Translations under genes and position numbers: made by a program | In this document: positions 55,471-64,000 of the stretch, piece by piece | Numbering within the stretch: position 1 is the first letter of the stretch | Layout of the letters: each line of letters starts with the position of its first letter | Notes under the pieces: model-generated | What the model saw: the letters and a program-made list of their open reading frames with translations, nothing else | What the model was told of the DNA's origin: nothing | Databases searched by the model: none | Origin: Gnetum montanum | Taxonomy: Eukaryota > Streptophyta > Gnetopsida > Gnetales > Gnetaceae | Assembly: GCA_015680685.1 (NCBI GenBank) | Contig: MNCI01021573.1 | Span: forward strand, 188,707-252,706 | DNA length: 64,000 nt | Direction of reading: 5' to 3'

Positions 55471-57660
55471 GTGGCACCTAGGGAAGGAAGAAAAAGAAAC
55501 AAGACTGGCAAAAAGATTGGTTGCCAATGTAATTTCATAGTTTGCATTATGTGTGGCACTGAACATGTTACATGCATTATATATAAAGAAATGAATCATG
55601 TTGACACATCGAGAGCTTATTGTCAGGGCTTGCTTAGTCCCATGTTAGATAGAAGAGATGCTTAGTTAATACATATTTTTCCTAAGATGCATCAAAAGAT
55701 AGTATCATTATGGAATGAAGGATTTCTAGTAGATATGATTTATGAGAGATATATAAGGATCTATCCAATGAAGAGCAAGAATTCAAGGTATCTCAAAAGA
55801 GGGACATATTTCTTCTGAAAAAGGACATTACAATATTTGTAAAGATGTTACATAGGAATACAAAAAAAGTGAGCATGATAAAATTAGCACAAGGTTATGG
55901 TACCAAAGAACCACAAATCTCTTTTTTTACTATTAAGAGGAGAACATTGAACAACCTATCCCAACAATCATCGGGTTGCAATTACCATGGATGCTAAAAA
56001 AGATTATAGGTCTATCTTAAAATAGCATACTTGCCATGGATTCAACCTTCAACACCAACAAATATGGAGTAAGTAAATATTTGACATATTTTTTAGAAAC
56101 CATGTATGAAGAATATTTTGTATTGCAATTGGTTTATTTTTCTAATATAAGAGGTATTTTTATAAATAGCTCTATCTTCACACAGTTATGACTTTTGATT
56201 CATACTACAATGGACTACCTGTAGCACGGGTGATCTCTTCTAGCATTACAGAGAGGGATGTCACAGCTTGGCTTTCTAAATTAATGAGAAGATGCAAGTC
56301 CCGAGAGCCATGATGGATAATAAATGCTTTTATGCTAGATGATTCAAAAGCTGAAACAAATGTTGTAAGGTAACAATTATAACACTAAAATTTATTTTGT
56401 TATTTTAAAGTTTGGCTCAAAACATGGAGATATTAGAATTGAATGTGCAACATTATGTGAAATATTTAGGTTTGTAGTTGGTTGTCATATTTTTCTATGC
56501 ATTTGGCATGTTTGGAGGGAATGAAGGAAGAACTTGGTAACAAAGGTTAGAGATTCTACAAAAAGAAAGGCAATGGCAACACATTTGAACTTTATTATGA
56601 ATGAATGCAAAACTCCTATGGATATAGTTGTGGAAATTAACAAGTTTTTCAATAAGCATCAATAGAGCATTCATTTCATCAGTTACCTAAAGAGCCAATG
56701 GATAAACGGAGACAAATTTCATAAGTATACATTTATTTGATGTTGCAATTGTAATTTTAATACATTTAGATTGTATGTTCCTTTGCTTTTTTTGCTATGG
56801 GCTCAAAGGTTCATTTCTCAGGGATGTGGGCCAAAGCCTGTTGTGATATTCCTCATGCTCAGCAACACACAAACAATGTTGTGGAGTCCTATCATGGATT
56901 TTTAAAAGGAAAATCCTTGAGAGATATCAAAAATAGGAAATACCATTGCATTGATTGGCTTATATGGACTTTGACAAAGATATAGCTATATATTACTAAA
57001 ACAATGCAAGACTTAAAGTTGGAGGATATATAATAAATACAAAGAATAGAGAAATCAATAAGAATTCATGGGAAAAGGAAATTGAAATCTATGATGATGA
57101 TTGCAAACAAGTACTGGATAAAGAAAAGGAATACTTGTGCATAGTTAAAATTCTTTGAAATGGGATGCTTGGTACAAGGTGTCCAAGGTGTTATCCTTTA
57201 GTATTTTCTATGAGTATAGATGGTCCAACCTCATTCATTTTTGCAAGCATTCAATGAAAGTTTTGATATTAGTCAAAGGATAAATGAGTGCATACAAGTT
57301 TTTCTTCAGAGATGAGTATTTTGATTCAAAAATTCCTTTTAAGCTCAATCCACTTATGCCTCATGAATTTCCAAGCTATGATGAGGCATCATAGTTAGGG
57401 ATGATACTAAAGACATATAGATCAACCACTAGGAAATCAAATATTAATGAGGTACAAAGCACAATAGTATCTTCCCATGAGTAGAACAAAATTGACATTC
57501 AGAAATCAGATAAGTAATTCAAAGCATTTGAGGACAATGCAGATGAAGACTTGGCAGAAAAAATGGCAAAACTGAAAAAGGCATTCAAAAATTTTGCAAA
57601 GAATATGTCCATAGATAAAGAGAGTGTTCTTAAACTTGAAAAATATGTTGAGTAGATTCA
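55471..57660 (+). pseudogene. MULE/FAR1-like transposase pseudogene with intron-like gaps
   Basis: N-terminal basic, Cys/His-containing part (KKIGCQCNFIV to MNHVDTS) at about 55.5-55.6 kb. The MULE DDE domain follows: ILAMDSTFNTNKYG (first Asp at 56039-56041), MTFDSYYNGLPVARVISSS, FMLDDSKAE (second Asp, 56338-56343), and HTNNVVESYHGFLKGKS (Glu at 56884-56886). Three gaps look like introns: GTAAGTAAAT...TATAAG (56.07-56.15 kb), GTAACAATT...TTTAAAG (56.37-56.41 kb), and one near 56.72-56.8 kb. Several in-frame stops. It could be a decayed MULE or a dead FAR1-related host gene; introns favour a gene-like ancestor. Confidence 0.7.
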
Positions 57661-57679
57661 TTCTAAATTTTGTTCTCAA

Positions 57680-58960
57680 TAATGAAAATAGTTTGCCAAG
57701 TAATTGATGAGTGATGAGGTATCCCTATGCCCAACCATACAAATCATAAGCATTCACACGTGATCTAGTTGAATTCTGTGGATGGGACTAGTTGTGCATC
57801 TAAATTGCTATGCCTTGATCATAGTTCGCTATCTTCCCACTTGGACTAGTGGTAGCTTTATTATGTATGGTTTAGTATAGAGTGAGGCATATGATTCTTG
57901 ATGTTGTTTAGCCCTAAGCTACTCCTAATGATAATAATAAAGAAATTAATTATTTAATCTAATTAACAATGAAAATTAAAGTTTAACTAGCCTATGTGCG
58001 ATGACTATTCATTTCTAATCTTTTGTACACACCTTGGACTTCATGCAACTACCACTAGGATTACCAAGCATACCATTATTAGGTGTGCCAAACAATAACA
58101 TTGCTAGGCTACCAAGTAGTTACACTTAAGTGCTTGTGATTAGTCATACTCATTCTGCTTAATGACAGAAATAATAAAGAGCAATGAATGACAACATTAA
58201 CTAATGAAAATAGTAAACATTTAAGCAATTAATAATAATAAAGCTAAGTGGATGCTGCAATGATGGAAGTAATCTCAATCTTTATTACTGAATGTGTAAC
58301 ATGTCCAAGTATGTCACACTCGAATAAGGATGTTTTACAATCACTTAACATCACACTATGGGCATACACTAAAGACTAACAAAACTTGAAATCTATCAAA
58401 ATCTATAAATCTATCTTCTTATGTCTCCTATCCTAACTATGCACACAAGTGTCATATTTATAGGTTAGCACGGAAGGGGCAATATTGGATCCCCAACATC
58501 AGAGGTTGTGCCATCACAGCCTTGATATCAAATACCCGGTATCGCAACCCTACAAAACATGACTCATCATACCCCTACAACTAAATGAAAACTCATCCCT
58601 AAGTTAAAAAAAATAAGTAACAGGTTCTTTACAAAATATTAGGAAGGTATGGGATTATTAACTAACTTAAATAAGCACACAAAGTGACTCTTTTAGGCCA
58701 CAGTGGTGTTTTACACAAAATGGACACATCATGATAAAATAAAAAAATAATAAAACTGGGGAAGCTCATGTAATTCTTGAAGGCAGTGGCTCTTCCATGG
58801 GTCGCTTCCCCTTATCATCAAGCTTCTGAAATTTATAGCGATTTAGGAGCACCTACAACTTTTCCTCCTCTGTTCTTGGGTCATGTATCATCTAGGCTGA
58901 TGAGCTTATGTGTGTTGGGACCAATACATCCCATGAACATGGAAGCTATGGAAACATTTG
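57680..58960. other. Spacer, nothing recognised
   Basis: AT-rich sequence without readable coding remnants on either strand. Confidence 0.5.
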
Positions 58961-58979
58961 ATTTGCTTTCATATATCAA

Positions 58980-60500
58980 GCTGTGAACTATTGTTGTTCC
59001 CCCTCGAAAGCTCTAGCCTTTTCTTTTAATTCATGATAATCAGTTAATCTTTTGGCCAAGTCCAAGGCTACATCTCTTTGCCCATGGTAGCAAGCCTTAA
59101 TTGCTTCTAATTCTGAGTTTGCCACATGAAGTTTCTATAGAGAATTTTTCCTTTCTGCAAACTCTTTTTCATACAAGGGAAAAGTGGTTGCTACTTGTTA
59201 TTCCAACTCATTCCTAGGTTGACCTATTATTAACATGGCAACGTTGGCATAGCAAAGGTTAGCCAATGCCATGTACTCTTTCAAATCTTTAATCTATAGG
59301 CCTTTGTTCTTCACTTTCGCTTGGTGGACTAGAGCATAACTATCCAAGATGGGCTGCTAGTTAAGATTCTGTGCTAACATGGAATTGATGAAGGTCTTTT
59401 CCATCTATATTTCTTTTTCATGAATCTGTTTGCACATGGCAATTAGGTCTCATAAGTGCTCCTTCAACTTTTTATGTTTCTTGGTCTTATTTTGCCATAC
59501 ATTATTTCACTTGCAAATTTTTGGTAGATTGCATGAACCTCCTCCATTGAGAGGGTTCAGTTCTCTCTAGCCAATCTACTTATATCCTGGTTGATCCTTA
59601 CTAGTTGCTCTCTCAATTGGTGGATACTTTCTTCCAAGATGTTTTTCTATTTCTAGATAGTGGTCAACCTAGCACTATCAGTAGTAAGCTACTTATTGTC
59701 CTCTTATGTAGTGGTCAATGCCTTCTTATGAGCATATGCTTAGGCTACGGTGATTAAGGCATTCCATACCTCTTTCTTCTTTTCTTGTTCAATAGCTTTG
59801 TTTTGTTCAATCAATCGGTCTAATTACTTTGTTTGGAATTGTTCTAACTAAATCCCTTCTTTCAGCTCTTAAGATGACAAGCTCTTGTTGTAATATATGC
59901 ACTTGTGCTTTTACATGCTTTGCTCTAGTCTTTGCCATGACCAATTTCCCTTTTGTGATGATGAGGTTAGATTGTACTACAGTGATATCACTAGGGATGT
60001 CAAACAGAGTTGTCACTACTTGTCCAGTCAATAACAATCTATCAAGCACATCCTCATGGGTTATAGGAGTCATTAAAGTCCTAGCTAACATTTGTACATC
60101 TTTGGTTCCAATCAAATTTACTAGGAGCACAACAGGCACATTAAAGGATTCCTTAATGTGGTCTATGATAACTTTTGCTACACTTGCCACATCTTGGTGC
60201 TATATGACCATAACTATGGCACCTTCTCTTATTTTGAGCATTACTTGAAAGATGCGGCATTTCCAAAGATCTGCTATGACCATTGGGCTTCTCATCCTAA
60301 TTGCAAAGAGATCTTCCCCCTTGATGGATTGGTAGAAATTATAGGCTGAACAACATCATTTATGACTTGGAAGTGGTTTAATTCATCATTGCTTTGCCAA
60401 TTGAGAGTTTCAACTATTCTCTGCAGATGGCTCATTACAGGCCTATAGTCTGTAGTGGCAATCATGAATCTTATGACTCTCACTATTGCACTGGTTCTTG
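58980..60500 (-). pseudogene. Degenerate coiled-coil ORF, unknown family
   Basis: One long minus-strand reading with occasional stops. From 60483: MRVIRFMIATTDYRPVMSHL, then an open block at 60190-59807 (127 codons) ending in heptad-like KHVKAQVHILQQELVILRAE, then MEKTFINSMLAQNL (59.4 kb), DLKEYMALANLCYANVAMLI (59.26 kb), PLYEKEFAERKNSL and DLAKRLTDYHELKEKARAFE (59.03 kb). No catalytic motif. The decayed state and neighbours suggest a transposon-borne ORF; I do not recognise it. Confidence 0.5.
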
Positions 60501-60599
60501 TTCAAGCTCTCCCTTGTTTTAATCATCCTATTTAATGTGATTTTTCTATCTTCCTTTTGTTCATCGAATAGCTAGGCTACCCAAAATCTCCTAGCTATA

Positions 60600-61250
60600 G
60601 AATTAGGTGGTAGATAGTGGGTTCCTCTCTGTATATTTAGAATATGGCTATGATCACTAGGTATTTTGGTGAGAATTTTTAGAGTCCTGTGTTATTTCTA
60701 GTTTTTCATGATTTCTTGCTAAGGCATGTAATGATTCAAATTTCATTGATGTGTAATAGATTTCTTTTCAAGAATTTCCAATTTACCTTGGAATAGTAAA
60801 AGAAGATGCCCTTAAGTGGCATTTGTTTCAATGGACAGCCCAAGCTAATTTACACTTCCAAATGATTCCATTTTGCCATGAACTAATATATACAATTTGC
60901 ATCATTTTCTTTTGGTAGCATAGGACCAACACTTGTTCTTCGTTATACTTTAAGAAGAAACTAATCCATCTAATGGTCAAATGTGCTAGTAATATTGAAC
61001 CTTACAAATTATAGATTCCCATTTTAAAATTTTAGAAAATAATAATCACAATATGAAATAAATGAACATCATATTAATTTTCAATTGATAACCTTGATAT
61101 AAATACATTGTTCTCCCATGTACAAAAAATTTTCCTTTCATTAAAGATGACAAGGTGGTAGTTACATCATCGAATTTTTTTTACATTAGAAATTGGATAA
61201 GGTCCATGCTTACTACAACCCTCACGAATAAGATGCTATACATATATTTT
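60600..61250. other. Spacer between the two minus-strand ORF remnants
   Basis: Scattered minus-strand text may continue the C-terminus of the Ulp1-like ORF; nothing can be named. Confidence 0.3.
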
Positions 61251-62945
61251 TATTCATGGTTGGTTAAGCATTGAACAACGAAGAATTTCCTGTATCATGG
61301 TATTTTGATACATGGAAACAAAATCGTTGTTGAATTTTATCTCTTTTCCAAACACTAAATGGTGCATGAACAATATTGTATATATGCCATAGTCATATCC
61401 ATTTTATTGAGAAGGAATGCCTTGCACAACCACTGTACTCCATTTTAATGGTGACTTATTTTGCTTTCCCTTCACCTTAATTGTTCTCTCAGCAACTACA
61501 TGTTGGGAAGAAGGTAATGAATCATACCCACACATTTTTCTGGTACGTGTCTATGACCATGAGCATCCAATGACCACCAGTATTGAATGGGGTGCAAAAT
61601 AATTGTTGTCGTGAGTCAATAAATTCATCCTAGTAAATTTTGGTTTTCACATCTTCAGTAAAGTCCTTTGTCATGAACACATCAAGCTCTTCTTTAATTG
61701 ATGTATCACTTTCAACATTGATCACATGCCTTTTTGTGGGTTTCTGTGCTTTATGTCTCAATAGGTATTTTTTTAGCTATGTTGCATTTATCTCTCTAGG
61801 GACTTTACAAACACTTGAAATATAATATTAAATACAAAATATTTTACTGATGATTGACAATCAATATTAGCTTTTTGAAGTTGCTTAAGGTACATAATGT
61901 ACACATTAAAGACATCATTATCAAGCCATTGTTTCCACCCAAGTTGGTATTCAGACCTAAAAGACATTCATGTGGCAACAAATGGGGGAAACGGTGACAT
62001 AACAAGAACTTCATTGTCTAAACTGCCCATGACAAGGAACTGCATCACTTTATCAACTATGGCACATGATTGACCAATGAGGGTGATGAAGTTAGTAGGC
62101 TTCACTATTTGAACTATACCAAAAGCTTGATCAATGAGGTTGTTGAAATCTACATCACCTACATAAGATGGATGTCAACATATATAAGCAAGCCATCCAG
62201 AAAAGTCTGTACATGTTTCTTCATTTGGATAATCTTGTTTAGATATTTCTTTGATGTCTTCTTTAATTAAATCAAATAATCTTCTAGTAGCTTTTGTTGT
62301 TGGCATATTGGTCATTTCTGTTCAACACATGTACAATACAAAGACCATTGGAATTTATAAAAGATATAAACAATGTATTAAAACTACAAGGTTTTATAAT
62401 ATGGCACAAACCTTTAAAAGTATTAACTACATTGGCATGAATGTCTCTGCTATCAAAAATGTTGATTGTAGCATTTTCTAATGACATAATTTCTTTATTT
62501 AGTGTGTACATTTGATTGGCCTTTTTTGTTTTCAGCAAGCAACTTCTTGATACAATTTTTTTCTTTAGCTACATAATTCTCAAATTTTACCTTCAACTAC
62601 ATGTTTTCTTCTATCAGACGTGACCTATCTAATTTCGGCTCCTCCATAGCATTCCAAAGTGCTACATTGCTTTGAGAATAATTATTTAATGTCTCCATCA
62701 TGTGTTCCAACTTATCCTCGATGGACTGGTGAGAGCATTTTTCATGTTCACAATTATCATGAGTAGCTTGGCTTTCAGGCTCCTTCAGAAAATAGGACAA
62801 CTCACCCTTGTTGGAAAATCATGTACCCTTCAATATACAATGAATATTTTTTTCAGCAATAATTTTGTCACTATAATAAAGAAGCCAAGGGACACTTTGA
62901 GTAGCTGCCATAACCTTATTCGCCTCTTCATCTTAGGATAGTATA
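61250..62945 (-). pseudogene. Degenerate Ulp1 (C48) cysteine protease-like ORF of a transposon
   Basis: Three C48 boxes in order on the minus strand: GWKQWLDNDVFNVYIMYL at 61943-61890 (the WL.D..I..Y substrate box); TGGHWMLMVIDTY, with the catalytic His-Trp pair at 61572-61567; and VVVQGIPSQ-stop-NGYDYGIY, where the catalytic Cys codon is TAT (Tyr) at 61391-61389. Upstream is a helical part (SQSNVALWNAMEEPKLDRSR, FENYVAKEKNCIKKLL) from 62.8 to 62.55 kb. A frameshift separates the His and Cys boxes. Ulp1-like domains are known in plant MULE and CACTA elements, so a transposon source is likely. Confidence 0.75.
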
Positions 62946-62949
62946 GTCA

Positions 62950-63780
62950 TTGGGATATCAAATGGAACCCTTCATTATTTTCCAATACCCATATGAGTAA
63001 TATTGCATTATTGGAAATCTTTGCTTTCATTGCTTTCATTGGAAATAAAGACCATTGATAAATTTGGAAAGCAACAATGGCTCTGGATTATTAGTGGGAT
63101 TATCATCTTTCTTCTATAATTTGGACATACTAGATTAGGTGAATCTCAATTTTCTTCCACCTTCAATCCTTGACAACTACCTATTTACCACATGAAACTT
63201 GTATAACATTTACAATGTCATGAACATTGAAGGTGAAATTTTTTCCTTACATGGTAGCTTGTAGAGTACTTCCCACAACGGATACACTATCATTCAACCA
63301 TTCATAAAAGCTGTAAACAATAGTTTTGTCATAACTTCCATCCATTGATAAATTCTAATTTTCTTTAGTTTTTGGGAAAGAACAGACATTTTTGGCAAGT
63401 TTAGAATTGTTTGCAGATTATGTTCATAGATAATGCCAATAGTTGTAATTTATGCAAATAAATAAAATGTTATTGTAAAATAAAGAGAATATCAATTCAA
63501 AGACCATTACATCTAAAGCACAACAAGTACGCATGTGGAAGATCCCTTTTGTTAATCCCCATCATTTTTACAAGCTCCATGTTCAAACATTACTTCAACA
63601 AAAGCTCCCGATCACAAACAAAATGTAATCACAATAATAGCCTTCTCTACTAATCCTGCAATGAAATTAATATAAATGGAGTATGATCTTAGCATTGATA
63701 ATATTTAATAACACATCATAATCAATTAAACATCAAGTAGTGATAGCATAATATTAATGAAGAATTATGTTTGTAACTAA
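62950..63780. other. AT-rich sequence, nothing recognised
   Basis: No gene, RNA or repeat family identified before the 51-bp repeats. Confidence 0.5.
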
Positions 63781-63990
63781 CATTCAGAAAAATGTGTGAA
63801 CTTGTGACTTACATGTCCTTGCAGAATAAATTTTCTAGTGAACTACAAGAAACTAGGATTTGCATGTCCTCGTAGAATACATTATCTATTAAATTGTGAG
63901 AACCTATGATTTGCATGTCCTTGCAGCATAATTTTTCTAGTAAATTGTGAGAACCTATGAGTTGCATGTCTTTGCAACTTGTAGTGCATA
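63780..63990. repeat. 51-bp tandem repeat, about four copies, reaching the window end
   Basis: CATGTCCTTGCAG-like text starts at 63812, 63863, 63914 and 63965, a strict 51-bp spacing, with GTGA(G/A)A(A/C)CT-type linkers. Copies differ by several bases. The array may continue beyond 64000. Confidence 0.9.
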
Positions 63991-64000
63991 CATACTACGC

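Noticed and set aside
55471-57660. Live FAR1/FHY3 transcription-factor gene
   Set aside because: Several in-frame stops remain even if the intron-like gaps are removed.
59829-60248. 139-codon plus-strand ORF
   Set aside because: Antisense to the coiled-coil ORF, which has heptad character and continues in frame for 1.5 kb; the plus frame does not continue.

Overview
The window is nuclear DNA from a land plant with a large, transposon-rich genome. It is AT-rich, gene-poor, and its one intact gene has very long introns full of decayed retrotransposons. This fits a gymnosperm best, but species cannot be fixed from the sequence. The only gene that can be read end to end is a TONNEAU2/FASS-type PP2A B'' regulatory subunit on the minus strand. 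It has 12 coding exons between 51565 (ATG) and 10509 (stop), 1,449 coding bases, 482 residues and no frame break. Its 11 introns add up to 39.6 kb; intron 8 (13.1 kb) and intron 10 (12.4 kb) hold most of this. Ten introns are GT-AG and intron 2 appears to be GC-AG. The protein carries the two EF-hand loops and the conserved C-terminal half of the family. By recall it looks more diverged than the usual, very conserved plant TON2, so a second lineage-specific copy is possible.

Layout: 1-8.5 kb is a Ty3/gypsy chromovirus (LTR, tRNA-iMet primer site, gag, pol, C-terminal chromodomain) sitting inside a Ty1/copia pol gene; the 3' LTR and part of the copia RT are gone. 8.5-10.5 kb is the 3' flank of TON2. 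10.5-51.6 kb is TON2. Intron 10 holds an L1-type LINE with two internal tandem duplications, and an RTE-type LINE whose endonuclease and RT halves are separated by a second L1 fragment. Intron 8 holds another L1 with its own tandem duplication, LINE 3' tails, a copia gag fragment, a possible Merlin/ISXO2-like transposase piece and a SINE-like repeat. Intron 2 holds a decayed copia element and an isolated LTR of the same family as the chromovirus LTR at the left end. All recognisable LINEs in introns 8 and 10 lie on the same strand as TON2.

51.6-52.2 kb is the 5' flank of TON2. 52.2-54.8 kb is a tandem array of about ten ~264-bp units in two subfamilies. 55.4-57.7 kb is a MULE/FAR1-like transposase pseudogene with intron-like gaps. 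58.9-62.9 kb, on the minus strand, holds a degenerate coiled-coil ORF and a degenerate Ulp1 (C48) protease ORF. A 51-bp tandem repeat closes the window.

I see no multi-gene system here beyond the host gene and its transposon load. The points that most deserve a second look are the 41-kb TON2 gene with its GC-AG intron, the 264-bp array just upstream of it, the nested and internally duplicated LINEs, and a decay pattern in the transposons that points to methylated-cytosine deamination.
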